Positions 8,943 to 17,859 of a DNA stretch of 64,000 nucleotides are shown here, in pieces. Every line of letters starts with the position of its first letter. The stretch's first letter is position 1. The position numbers were made by a program, and so were the translations under genes. Source of the DNA: Tuwongella immobilis (GTDB lineage: Bacteria > Planctomycetota > Planctomycetia > Gemmatales > Gemmataceae). The notes under the pieces are model-generated. The model had not been told where the DNA came from, searched no databases, and saw only the letters and a program-made list of their open reading frames with translations. The stretch covers positions 744,001 through 808,000 of the forward strand of contig NZ_LR593887.1 of the NCBI RefSeq assembly GCF_901538355.1, in the 5' to 3' direction.

Positions 8943-9007
8943 AATGACGTCTGGCGTTTGCCCAACGGGTGATTCGAACCTGCGATCCATTCCCAAGAGG
9001 AAGTCCG

Positions 9008-10213
9008 ATGCGCGTGTTGCTGAGTGTGCTGGTGGTGCTTGCCGGTATGGTGGCGTCGTGCCAGAAGCCAGCGAAAGAGGAGCTGCCCGAGAAGTCGGCC
9101 CAAGGGGCGGCGAAGACGGAGTTGCCCAAGAAGTCGGCACCAGTGCCGGTGAAGACGGAGCTGCCCAAGCAGTCGGTCCAGGAGCCGGCGAAGACGGATC
9201 TGCCCAAGCCGCTGCCTGAGGCGGTCGTCAAGGCGTGGACCGACGCCGGGGCCGCTGTCGGCTGGATTACGGTCAATGACGTCAGTCTGTTTGAGTGGGC
9301 GAACAAGGCAACGGCGGGTTCGGTGCCTGGGTTCCGATTCGACATGTGGAAGGAGGGCGTGATCGCCAAACTGCCCGCTCCCGAATCGCCGTTCGGACTC
9401 TTTTTGAGGTTCACGTCGGTGACGGACGCTGGGTTGAAAGAATTGGCTGGTCTGAAGAGCCTCACTCTGCTCGCCTTGAACAGGACGCCGGTGACGGACG
9501 CTGGGTTGAAGCACCTGTCCGGTCTGAAGAGCCTCACCTCGCTCAACTTGAATGGGACGCAGGTGTCGGACGCTGGGTTGAGGGAACTGTCCGGTCTGGA
9601 GAGCCTCACCCTGCTCGACTTGACTCTCACGCGGGTGACGGACGCTGGGTTGAAGGAATTGGCCGGGCTGAAGCGTCTCACCACGCTCAACCTTGGTATC
9701 ACGAAGGTGACGGACGTCGGGGTGAAGGACCTGTCCGGTCGGAAGAGCCTTACCATGCTCCACTTGAATGGGACGCAGGTGACGGACTCGGGGGTGAGGG
9801 AATTGTCCGGTCTGAAAAACCTCACCCTGCTCGACTTGAGTACGACGAAGGTGACGGACGCTGGGTTGAAGCACCTATCCGGTCTGAAAAACCTCACCAC
9901 ACTCAACTTGAGTACGACGAAGGTGACGGACGCTGGGTTGAAGGAACTGTCCGGTCTGAAAAACCTCACCAGGCTCGAATTGTACGAGACGCAGGTGACG
10001 GACTTGGGTTTGAAGGAACTGTCCGGTTTGAAGAGCCTCACCACGCTCCACTTGAATGGGACCCAGGTGACGGACGCTGGGTTGAGGGAACTTGCCGGTT
10101 TGAAGAGCCTCACCACGCTCTACTTGAATGGCACGCAGGTGACGGCGAATGGCGTGGCGGAGTTGCGGAAAGCGTTGCCGAAGTGTTATATCACTGGCGG
10201 ACGCCGCCCGTGA
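9008..10213 (+). CDS. LRR lipoprotein, array gene 4 (near-identical to gene 3)
   Basis: This 401-aa protein has the same layout as gene 3: lipobox VASC, linker, globular part, about ten LRRs and the cap. From the globular part onward only scattered changes separate it from gene 3 (for example GLENLT to GLESLT). The leader, signal peptide (LAGM) and first linker unit (SAQGAAKTELP) instead match gene 1. It therefore looks like a chimera made by unequal crossing-over or gene conversion between gene 1-like 5' sequence and a gene 3-like body. Confidence 0.85.
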   Translation: MRVLLSVLVVLAGMVASCQKPAKEELPEKSAQGAAKTELPKKSAPVPVKTELPKQSVQEPAKTDLPKPLPEAVVKAWTDAGAAVGWITVNDVSLFEWANKATAGSVPGFRFDMWKEGVIAKLPAPESPFGLFLRFTSVTDAGLKELAGLKSLTLLALNRTPVTDAGLKHLSGLKSLTSLNLNGTQVSDAGLRELSGLESLTLLDLTLTRVTDAGLKELAGLKRLTTLNLGITKVTDVGVKDLSGRKSLTMLHLNGTQVTDSGVRELSGLKNLTLLDLSTTKVTDAGLKHLSGLKNLTTLNLSTTKVTDAGLKELSGLKNLTRLELYETQVTDLGLKELSGLKSLTTLHLNGTQVTDAGLRELAGLKSLTTLYLNGTQVTANGVAELRKALPKCYITGGRRP

Positions 10214-10260
10214 GGTCGGCGAATGCGGGCCGGCTTCGATCTCGGCGAATCGGCTGTGGT

Positions 10261-10314
10261 CTTAACTAATCTGTGTGATATTACGCCCTGGCTAGTATAT
10301 GCTAGTCAGGGCGT
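10261..10314 (+). promoter_or_regulatory. Leader of LRR gene 5: -10-like box and hairpin
   Basis: cttaactaat is followed by acgccctggct (10283-10293), loop agtatatgct, and agtcagggcgt (10304-10314). The arms pair except for one G-T position. Relative to the gene 2 and 3 stems, a change of A to G in the left arm (acac to acgc) is matched by T to C in the right arm (gtgt to gcgt), so pairing is kept. Confidence 0.5.
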
Positions 10315-10385
10315 CCCCTCAATGACGTCTGGCGTTTGCCCAACGGGTGATTCGAACCTGCGATCCATTCCCAAGAGGAAGTCCG

Positions 10386-12110
10386 ATGCGCGCGTTGCTG
10401 AGTGTGCTGGTGGTGCTTGCCGGTATGGTGGCGTCGTGCCAGAAGCCAGCGCAGACGGAGTCGTCCAAACCGCTGCCCGAAACGGTTGTCAAGGTGTGGC
10501 CCAAGCCGCTGCCGGAGAAGATCGTCAAGGCGTGGACCAAAGCCGGAGCCGCTTTCGGCTGGATTACGGTCAATGATCTCGGGTTCCCGCAGTGGGCGAA
10601 CAAGGCAACGGCGGGTTCGGTGCCTGGGTTCCGATTCGACATGTGGAAGGAGGGGGTGATCGCCAAACTGCCAGCTCCCGAAGCGCCGTTCGGACTCAAC
10701 TTGAGTTTCACGGAGGTGACGGACGCGGGGGTGAAAGAATTGGCCGGTTTCACGAGCCTTACCATGCTCGACTTGAACGGGACGCAGGTGACGGACGCTG
10801 GGGTGAAGGAGCTAGCCGGTCTGCAGGACCTTACCATGCTCGACTTGGTTGGAACGGCAGTGACGGATGCCGGGGCGAAGGAACTGGTTCGTCTGCCGAG
10901 CCTCACCATGCTCTCCTTGTCTGACACGGAGGTGACGGACGCTGGGGTGAAGGACTTGGCCGGGCTGAAGCGCCTCACCACGCTCGACTTGGGTCGCACG
11001 CAGGTGACGGATCAGATGTTGCAGACGCTGCGAGAGATCGGCCTGTTGCACGCGTTCAGCAAGGCTTCTGCCGCCAATGGCAAGCGACCAACTCGGGTCG
11101 AAGACATCATCACGCTCGACTTGTCGAACACGCTGGTGACCGACGCTGGGGTGAAGGAACTGGCCGTTCTGAAAAGCCTCACCACGCTCGACCTGTCTCA
11201 CACGAAGGTGACGGGCGCTGGGCTGAAGGACTTGGCCAGTTTGACACGCCTCACCGAGCTTGATTTGCCGAACACATTGTTGACGGACGCCGGGTTGAAA
11301 GAACTGGCCGAGCTGAAGAGTCTCACCATGCTCACCTTGGGGTTTTCGCAGGTGACGGACGCCGGATTGAAGGAACTGGCCGGTTTGACGCGCCTCACCA
11401 CGCTCAACTTGACTGGTATGCATGTGACGGACGCTGGGGTGAAGGGATTGGCCGGGCTGAAACGCCTCACCACGCTCAACTTGGGCTTCACGCGGGTGTC
11501 AGATCAGATGTTGCAGACGCTGCGAGAGATCGGCCTGTTACACGCGTTCAGCAAGGCTTCTGCCGCGAGCGGCAAGCGACCAACTCGGGTCGAAGACATC
11601 ATCACGCTCGACTTGTCTGAGACGGATGTGACGGACGCCGGGCTGAAGGAACTGGCCGAGCTGAAGAGTCTCACCACGCTCAACTTGTCTTACACGAAGG
11701 TGACGGTCGTTGGGCTTAAGGAACTCGCGGGTCTGACGCGCCTCACCTCGCTCGACTTGCGTCACACGTGGGTGACGGATCAGATGTTGCAGACGCTGCG
11801 GGAGATCGGCCTGTTGCACGCGTTCAGCAAGGCGTCTGCCGCCAATGGCAAGCGACCAACTCGGGTCGAAGACGTCACCACGCTTGACTTGTCTAACACG
11901 GAGGTGACGGACGCCGGGCTGAAGGAACTGGCCGGTCTGACGAGCCTCGCCACGCTTAACTTGGGTTTCACGGAGGTGACAGACGCAGGGTTGAAGGAAC
12001 TGGCCGAGCTGAAGAGCCTCACGATGCTCGACTTGTACGGGGCGAACGTGAGCTCGGGGGCGGTGACGGAGTTGCAGAAAGCGTTGCCAAATTGCCAGAT
12101 CGTTCACTGA
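10386..12110 (+). CDS. LRR lipoprotein with interrupting modules, array gene 5
   Basis: This 574-aa protein has lipobox VASC, a short linker with a different composition (TESSKPLPETVVKVWPKPLP), the globular part, and about thirteen LRR units. These are interrupted three times by a module of about 35 residues beginning TDQMLQTLREIGLLHAF and ending KRPTRVEDI. The cap differs (VSSGAVTELQKALPNCQIVH), matching gene 6 rather than genes 1-4. The modules may be loops or variant repeats protruding from the solenoid. AGAGGAAG precedes the ATG. Confidence 0.85.
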   Translation: MRALLSVLVVLAGMVASCQKPAQTESSKPLPETVVKVWPKPLPEKIVKAWTKAGAAFGWITVNDLGFPQWANKATAGSVPGFRFDMWKEGVIAKLPAPEAPFGLNLSFTEVTDAGVKELAGFTSLTMLDLNGTQVTDAGVKELAGLQDLTMLDLVGTAVTDAGAKELVRLPSLTMLSLSDTEVTDAGVKDLAGLKRLTTLDLGRTQVTDQMLQTLREIGLLHAFSKASAANGKRPTRVEDIITLDLSNTLVTDAGVKELAVLKSLTTLDLSHTKVTGAGLKDLASLTRLTELDLPNTLLTDAGLKELAELKSLTMLTLGFSQVTDAGLKELAGLTRLTTLNLTGMHVTDAGVKGLAGLKRLTTLNLGFTRVSDQMLQTLREIGLLHAFSKASAASGKRPTRVEDIITLDLSETDVTDAGLKELAELKSLTTLNLSYTKVTVVGLKELAGLTRLTSLDLRHTWVTDQMLQTLREIGLLHAFSKASAANGKRPTRVEDVTTLDLSNTEVTDAGLKELAGLTSLATLNLGFTEVTDAGLKELAELKSLTMLDLYGANVSSGAVTELQKALPNCQIVH

Positions 12111-12301
12111 CACTGCTGACGATTGCGAGGGGCGGCGAATGCGGGCCGGCTTCGATCCCGGCGAATCGGCTGTGGTCCCGCACCTTCTGCGTGACATTTC
12201 GACCTGACTGGTATATGCTTGATAGGGTACCTCCTCAATGACGTAGGGCGTTCGCCCAACGGGTGAGGCGAACCCGCTCTCCATCCCCAAGAGGAAGTCC
12301 G

Positions 12302-14701
12302 ATGCGCGCGTTGCTGAGTGTGCTGGTGGTGCTTGCTGGTATGGGGGCGTCGTGCCAGAAGCCAGCGAAAGTGGTGTTGTCGGAGACGTCGGCCCAAGAG
12401 CCGGCGAAGACGGAGTTGCCCAAGCCGCTGCCCGAGAATGTTGTCAAGGCGTGGACCAAAGCCGGAGCCGCGTTCGGCTGGATTACGGTCAATGATCTCG
12501 GGTTCCCGCAGTGGGCGAACAAGGCAACGGCGGGTTCGGTGCCGGGGTTCCGATTCTACAGGTGGCAGGAGGGCGTGATCGCCAAACTGCCAGCTCCCGA
12601 ATCGCCGTTCGGACTCTATTTGAGGGTCGCGTTGGCTAACACGCCGGTGACGGACTTGGGTTTGAAGGAATTGTCCGGTCTGAAGAATCTTACCACGCTC
12701 GACTTGTGGGACTCGCCGGTGACGGACGCCGGGTTGAAGTACCTGGCTGGGCTGAAGAGCCTCACCTCGCTCAACTTGGAGGGCACGAAGGTGACGGGTG
12801 TGGGTTTGAAGGAATTGGTCGGTCTGAAGAATCTTACCGCGCTCAACTTGGGTTGGACGCCGGTGACGGACTTGGGTTTGAAGTACCTGGCTGGTCTGAC
12901 GAACCTCACCACGCTCGACTTGTATGGGACGAAGGTGACGGGTGTGGGTTTGAAGGAATTGGTCGGTCTGAAGAATCTTACCGCGCTCAACTTGGGTGGG
13001 ACGCGGGTGACGGACTTGGGTTTGAAGGAATTGTCCGGTCTGAAGAATCTTACCACGCTCGACTTGTGGGACTCGCCGGTGACGGACACCGGGTTGAAGT
13101 ACCTGGCTGGGCTGAAGAGCCTCACCTCGCTCGACTTGGGTGGGACGAAGGTGACGGACGCCGGGTTGAAGGAACTGTCCAGTCTAAAGAGCCTGACCAC
13201 GCTCGACTTGGGTGGGACGAAGGTGACCGACACCGGGTTGAAGGAGTTGTCCAGTCTGCCGCGGCTCACCACGCTCTCCTTGGGTGGGCCGCTGGTGACG
13301 GACTTGGGTTTGAAGGAGTTGTCCGGTCTGAAGAACCTCATCTCGCTCGACTTGTCTGACACGCTGGTGACGGACTTGGGTTTGAAGGAGTTGTCCAGTC
13401 TCAAGAGCCTGACCACGCTCGACCTGTCTGACACGAAGGTGACAGACGCTGGGTTGAAAGAATTGTCCAGTCTGAAGAGCCTGACCAAGCTCTACTTGAG
13501 TGGCACGCCGGTGACGGGCGTTGGTTTGAAGGAATTGTCCGGTCTGAAGAACCTGACCAAGCTCTACTTGAATGACACGCAGTTGACGGATCAGGTGTTG
13601 CAGACGCTGCGAGAGATCGGTCTGTTACACGCGCTAGTCAATATTTCTGCCGTGGTCGACAAACAGCGAGTTTGGGTTGAAGACATCAACACGCTCGACT
13701 TGTCGAACACGCCGGTGACGGACGCTGGGCTGAAGGAACTGGCCGGTCTGAAGAGCCTGACCACGCTCAACTTGCTTGGCACGCCGGTGACAGACGCTGG
13801 GTTGAAAGAATTGTCCAGTCTGAAGAACCTGACCAAGCTCTACTTGAATGACACGCAGTTGACGGATCAGATGTTGCAGACGCTGCGAGAGATCGGCCTA
13901 TTGCACGCGTTCAGCAAGGCTTCTGCCGCCAATGGCAAGCGACCAACTCGGGTCGAAGACATCACCTCGCTCGACTTGGGGTTTACGAAGGTGACGGACG
14001 CTGGGTTGAAGGAACTGTCCGGGCTGACGAGCCTCACCTCGCTCGACTTGTCTAGCACGCAGGTGACGGACGCTGGGTTGAAGGAACTGGCTGGGCTGAC
14101 GAGCCTCACCACGCTTAACTTGTCTCTCACGCAGGTGACAGACGCTGGGCTGAAGGAACTGGCTGGGCTGAAGAGCCTGACCACGCTCTTCTTGAATGGC
14201 ACGCAGGTGACGGACGCCGGGTTGAAGGAACTGTCCGGGCTGAAGAACCTTACCACGCTCAACTTGACTCGCACGCAGGTGACGGACGCCGGGTTGAAGG
14301 AACTGTCCGGTCTGAAGAGCCTCACCTCGCTCGACTTGTCTAGCACGCAGGTGACGGACGCCGGGTTGAAGGAACTGTCCGGTCTGAAGAACCTTACCAC
14401 GCTCCTCTTGGCTGGCACGCAGGTGACGGACGCCAGGTTGAAGGAACTGTCCGGGCTGAAGAGCCTCACCACGCTCGACTTGGGTGGTACGTGGGTGACG
14501 GACGCTGGGTTGAAGCACCTGTACGGTCTGAAGAGCCTCACCACGCTCATCTTGAGTAACACGAAGGTGACGGACGCGGGGCTGAAGGAACTGGCCGGTC
14601 TGCCGAGCCTCAACGAGCTGTACTTGAATGACACGAAGGTGACGGCGAATGGTGTGGCGGAGTTGCAGAAAGCGTTGCCAAATTGCCAGATCGTTCACTG
14701 A
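12302..14701 (+). CDS. LRR lipoprotein with about 24 repeats, array gene 6
   Basis: At 799 aa this is the largest paralogue. Its signal ends in GASC (LAGMGASC), followed by the linker, the globular part with an altered stretch (FRFYRWQEGV), and roughly 24 LRR units in three subtypes (VTDLGLKEL, VTGVGLKEL, VTDAGLKEL). Blocks of two to three repeats are themselves repeated, a sign of expansion by slippage or recombination. Two interrupting modules occur: one standard, one diverged (LHALVNISAVVDKQRVWVEDI). Its leader hairpin (12202-12230) has decayed. It is the last gene of the array. Confidence 0.85.
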   Translation: MRALLSVLVVLAGMGASCQKPAKVVLSETSAQEPAKTELPKPLPENVVKAWTKAGAAFGWITVNDLGFPQWANKATAGSVPGFRFYRWQEGVIAKLPAPESPFGLYLRVALANTPVTDLGLKELSGLKNLTTLDLWDSPVTDAGLKYLAGLKSLTSLNLEGTKVTGVGLKELVGLKNLTALNLGWTPVTDLGLKYLAGLTNLTTLDLYGTKVTGVGLKELVGLKNLTALNLGGTRVTDLGLKELSGLKNLTTLDLWDSPVTDTGLKYLAGLKSLTSLDLGGTKVTDAGLKELSSLKSLTTLDLGGTKVTDTGLKELSSLPRLTTLSLGGPLVTDLGLKELSGLKNLISLDLSDTLVTDLGLKELSSLKSLTTLDLSDTKVTDAGLKELSSLKSLTKLYLSGTPVTGVGLKELSGLKNLTKLYLNDTQLTDQVLQTLREIGLLHALVNISAVVDKQRVWVEDINTLDLSNTPVTDAGLKELAGLKSLTTLNLLGTPVTDAGLKELSSLKNLTKLYLNDTQLTDQMLQTLREIGLLHAFSKASAANGKRPTRVEDITSLDLGFTKVTDAGLKELSGLTSLTSLDLSSTQVTDAGLKELAGLTSLTTLNLSLTQVTDAGLKELAGLKSLTTLFLNGTQVTDAGLKELSGLKNLTTLNLTRTQVTDAGLKELSGLKSLTSLDLSSTQVTDAGLKELSGLKNLTTLLLAGTQVTDARLKELSGLKSLTTLDLGGTWVTDAGLKHLYGLKSLTTLILSNTKVTDAGLKELAGLPSLNELYLNDTKVTANGVAELQKALPNCQIVH

Positions 14702-14710
14702 CACTGCTGA

Positions 14711-14815
14711 CGATTGCGAGGGGCCGCAGGTGCGGTTGGCGGTGGATTCCGGTTCGTGCACCGGCGGCTTCCTGCGGCGAAGCATCTCGCGGCGACGCTC
14801 GTCGGGAAGCGGATC
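14711..14815 (+). repeat. Right flanking direct repeat of the LRR array
   Basis: Same orientation as 5231-5355; it shares gattgcgagggg, cggttggcgg, ggattcc and gcatctcgcggc. A short version of its first part (gacgattgcgaggggcggc) also follows LRR gene 5 at 12118-12136. The remaining bases to 15046 hold no gene I can support. Confidence 0.55.
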
Positions 14816-15046
14816 GAATATCGCATGCTGGAGATGGATGGTTGCATGCCTTTCGCCGAACAACCTGTGTCTCCCTTCCAATGGCATCGCATTCGATGGG
14901 AACCACGTGGTTTTCCACCCCGCTTCCGGGAGGATGAATCACCACGTCGGTTCGCCTGCCGAATTGCCCGTCCATCTGCCATCGTACTTGGGGAGTTGCC
15001 CCGCCGATTGGTCTGCTGATGATCCTCGGTCGTCGCCGAGTTGCGA

Positions 15047-16354
15047 TCACCAGGAATTGAACAGTCGGTTGACCTCCGCTGCGGTCAGTGTCAGGTTGCA
15101 TTCCGGTCCCGCGTCTTGCAGCAGCTTTTTGGCGAGGAGTTGGTTGGTGGGGCCAAGGATGTTGAAGTGATTCGCACCCGGAACGACAAAGAATTGCAAC
15201 TTGGGATTCAGCGACCGCTTCGCCATGGTGCGCAGTGCGGCGGCGTTGCCATTCGATTCCCCCTCGAAGACAAATACCGGGCTGCGGATGGAGTGCAACC
15301 AGTTGATCGGCGAGCGCAGTTGAAGCTCGGTGGGGTTCTGGAGCGAAAAGGCGGTGTTGTCGATTCCGTACCGCAAGATGTCTTCCACGGGGCCGAATGA
15401 GAAGACGGCCCGGAAGGCATCGGAACTGGCGGCCGTCAACAGGGCCAGCGTGCCACCCGTGCTATGGCCACCCAGGTAGATGCGATTGGGATCGATGAAT
15501 GGCTGCGTGCGGAGAAAGGCAGCGGCGGCCAGGACATCGTCCACTTCGCCCAGGAATCCTTCTTTCTTGCCCGGATTGTCGTTCCCTCCCCGAAGCGAAG
15601 GGAACATCATCATCAGACCTGCCTTGCGATATTCGGATGCCGATTGCCCACCCAGAATCCCGGCATCCTTCCAGCAACCCGCATCGATGGTATTGCAGTC
15701 GCCGCCGGTAATCCAGATGATCGCCGGGTGTTTTTTGCCATCCTTCGGATCGGGTGTCAGGTAGGCGGCCAACTTGCCCGGCGGTGCATCGTACTGGACC
15801 AACGAGAAGATTTCCGCGGGCGGTTTCTGCACGGGAGTCGGTTTCGAGGCCGGTTCCGAGGGGAGCAACGTGGTTTGAAATCCCTGTCGTGCCTCCGTCA
15901 GAGAAATGTCATTGTCCTGCGGGTAGGGATTGCGCTGCGGCGATTGAAACCGAAAGCCCTGTTGTCCATCCTCCGTCGCATAGTCCAAAATCAGCCCCGC
16001 CGGCAGCATGGCCGCGCTGGTTTTGTCCAGCAGCACCAGCACATTTCGGGACCGGATCAGAATATCCTCCTTGTCCTCAACGTCGCTTTGCATGGTCATG
16101 GTGAATTGATTGTTGCGACGAGCAATCCGCAGAAACTTGTCCTTGGGATTGTGCGCACGAGCCCGTTGCAAGAGTTCCACGACGGAGCGTGTCAGGACCA
16201 GTCGAGGCGTTTCTTCCGTCTGGGAGCGGTCACGCTTCGAATCGACTTGGGAGGTCGGTTTCACCTCGACCGGGGAGACATCGCGGGCCGGCGGCTCCGA
16301 ATTGCAGCCAACCATGAGCAGCACGCCACCGAGAAACAAGCACGAACGAATCAT
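15047..16354 (-). CDS. Alpha/beta-hydrolase lipoprotein with IscA/HesB-like N-domain
   Basis: This 435-aa protein has a lipoprotein signal (LFLGGVLLMVGC, lipid Cys17). Residues about 70-140 read like an IscA/HesB (Fe-S biogenesis fold) domain: a FLRIARRNN strand, a central VLVLLD, and AGLILDYATEDGQQGFRFQ followed by SPQ where IscA has NPN. All IscA ligand cysteines are missing. A prolyl-oligopeptidase type hydrolase follows: WITGGDCNT oxyanion region, nucleophile Ser298 in GGHSTGG, an acid near FVFEGESNG, and His396 in GANHFN. The ATG at 16354 is preferred over an upstream TTG. It is probably an envelope esterase or peptidase of unknown substrate. Confidence 0.8.
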   Translation of the reverse strand: MIRSCLFLGGVLLMVGCNSEPPARDVSPVEVKPTSQVDSKRDRSQTEETPRLVLTRSVVELLQRARAHNPKDKFLRIARRNNQFTMTMQSDVEDKEDILIRSRNVLVLLDKTSAAMLPAGLILDYATEDGQQGFRFQSPQRNPYPQDNDISLTEARQGFQTTLLPSEPASKPTPVQKPPAEIFSLVQYDAPPGKLAAYLTPDPKDGKKHPAIIWITGGDCNTIDAGCWKDAGILGGQSASEYRKAGLMMMFPSLRGGNDNPGKKEGFLGEVDDVLAAAAFLRTQPFIDPNRIYLGGHSTGGTLALLTAASSDAFRAVFSFGPVEDILRYGIDNTAFSLQNPTELQLRSPINWLHSIRSPVFVFEGESNGNAAALRTMAKRSLNPKLQFFVVPGANHFNILGPTNQLLAKKLLQDAGPECNLTLTAAEVNRLFNSW

Positions 16355-16508
16355 CAATGCACTCACTTTTCGAAAGTTCCGCAACCCGGATTATTCGCTG
16401 TTTCTACCGCGGGCGGATTGCACCTGCTCAGCCGAACCACCGTTGGTTGCCGATCGACACCGCTTCCGCTCGAATCGCGATGCCGACGCTGATTCAGCAT
16501 CCTGAGAA

Positions 16509-16862
16509 TCAGCGGGCGAAATCAAACTGGGGTGGGACGGGCCGCACGGCCACCCGTGGCCCCCATCGGGATGCCGGCTCGTGCTGGATGTCGCCGAGCA
16601 AAATCCAGTATGCGGTATGCAACTGCGGCCCGGCACCCAGCCAGGCCTGCATGAGCGCGCCGCCGAGATACTCTCCGCCGGGAGGCAACGCGGCCCGAAC
16701 CGCCTCGCACGCAACGGGATCGGCCAGCGGAACGCACGCATCGGAATCCCAGTCGAACAGCCGTGCGCCATCGGCGTCCAGCCACAATCGACCGGCGACG
16801 AACAACGGCCCATCCCAATTGACATGGGCCAACAACTCCCGCACGGACAACGTGATCGACAA
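16509..16862 (-). CDS. Hypothetical protein
   Basis: This protein of about 117 aa has no known domain. A pattern such as WDGPLFVAGRLWLDADGARLFDW suggests a small beta-barrel (OB-like), unverified. The start is uncertain: a TTG at 16862 has GGGAG 6 nt upstream, while a TTG at 16922 would add 20 residues. A promoter at 16985-17014 fits either start. Confidence 0.55.
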   Translation of the reverse strand: MSITLSVRELLAHVNWDGPLFVAGRLWLDADGARLFDWDSDACVPLADPVACEAVRAALPPGGEYLGGALMQAWLGAGPQLHTAYWILLGDIQHEPASRWGPRVAVRPVPPQFDFAR

Positions 16863-16984
16863 CGAAGACTCCCGCCGCCGAGCTGCTGATTCGATTCCCT
16901 GCGACTGCGCTCCAACCCGCAAACATTGGGCGAATTGCGCTCGCCGCTTGCGACGACACGGCGATCTCGAAGATTGACATTCGC

Positions 16985-17014
16985 AGTTTAGTTTACCTGC
17001 TCATTCGTTGTCAA
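16985..17014 (-). promoter_or_regulatory. Sigma-70 type promoter upstream of the 16.9 kb gene
   Basis: Minus strand TTGACA, 18 nt, TAAACT. The spacer and downstream bases (ACGAATG, GGTAAAC, CTGCGAATG) closely resemble the rpsU promoter region. Confidence 0.55.
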
Positions 17015-17153
17015 ATGGATTCGAGCCGAAATTCCGTTGTCGAGCCATGGCCGACGATTCGTGAATTCGACCGGCGGCGAATCCGAGTTGGCCGCATGCG
17101 AATGCGGATTCGGGGGCGGGGATGGTCGCGGTGGACAACGGCGGCGTCCGGGG

Positions 17154-17795
17154 CTAGTCCGCTGCAATTGCGTGGAAGAGGTCGCGGAGCAAAGCGAACG
17201 GAAAGTCTCGATTGCGGCGTGTGCGGAGCGAATAGACGTCTTCGCCACGAGCCACCCAGCCTTGCGTGCGATCCTGTACCCAATCGAAGGATGCCCGCTC
17301 GATGGATCGCGTGTGCGAGTCGACGCGAGCGATCTCTTCGCCGCTGAATTGGCCCGATTCCCGCATGGCGGCTCCGAGCATCGCGGGGAGCCAATCGCCG
17401 TATTCCGGCAGCGGGCTGACGTACAATCCCAGCAGCAGCCGAGTCATCCACGGTTCGCCACCGTCGGGCTGGGCATCCAGGTAGCGGAGCAACGCTTCGC
17501 ATTCCTCCCGCCGGAAGAGGTCGCTCATCTGCTGGCAGTCCATCCAACCGAGGAGCGCCGCCGTGGCGAGGGACGGGTGATGCAATTCCAGCCGGTGCCC
17601 CGATGCGCCAACCGTCAGCACAAACGCGAATTGCTGAGGAAATTCGAAGGTGATCTGCACATCGGGCAGGGCCGTGACTCGGATGGTCGGCAGGTCGCGC
17701 GTGAGGGAATCACACCCTCGAAAATCAATCCCGGCGGCGAGGTAACGAATCCAGAAGGAGCGATCATGTCGCACCGGCTCCGGGATGATCGGCAT
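17154..17795 (-). CDS. Hypothetical protein
   Basis: This 213-aa protein is soluble with no recognised domain. It is rich in Trp/Tyr/Leu; the middle reads LELHHPSLATAALLGWMDCQQMSDLF and the C-terminus is basic then helical (NRDFPFALLRDLFHAIAAD). The ATG at 17795 is preceded by AGGAGGG, a strong signal. It is codirectional with the small genes upstream and may share transcription with the 92-aa zinc-ribbon gene, which ends 64 bp away. Confidence 0.65.
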   Translation of the reverse strand: MPIIPEPVRHDRSFWIRYLAAGIDFRGCDSLTRDLPTIRVTALPDVQITFEFPQQFAFVLTVGASGHRLELHHPSLATAALLGWMDCQQMSDLFRREECEALLRYLDAQPDGGEPWMTRLLLGLYVSPLPEYGDWLPAMLGAAMRESGQFSGEEIARVDSHTRSIERASFDWVQDRTQGWVARGEDVYSLRTRRNRDFPFALLRDLFHAIAAD

Positions 17796-17859
17796 CGTTG
17801 GCCCTCCTGCGTCGCCATCGCCCCACCGCGACATCGCGGCGAATCTCCGCCAGCGAATG

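Noticed and set aside
5609-14701. CRISPR-like regular repetition
   Set aside because: The 72-bp period is the LRR coding repeat, with no unique spacers between identical short repeats.
5525-14887. Several 230- to 391-codon frames antisense or out of frame to the LRR genes
   Set aside because: They mirror the 72-bp LRR periodicity and have no independent support.
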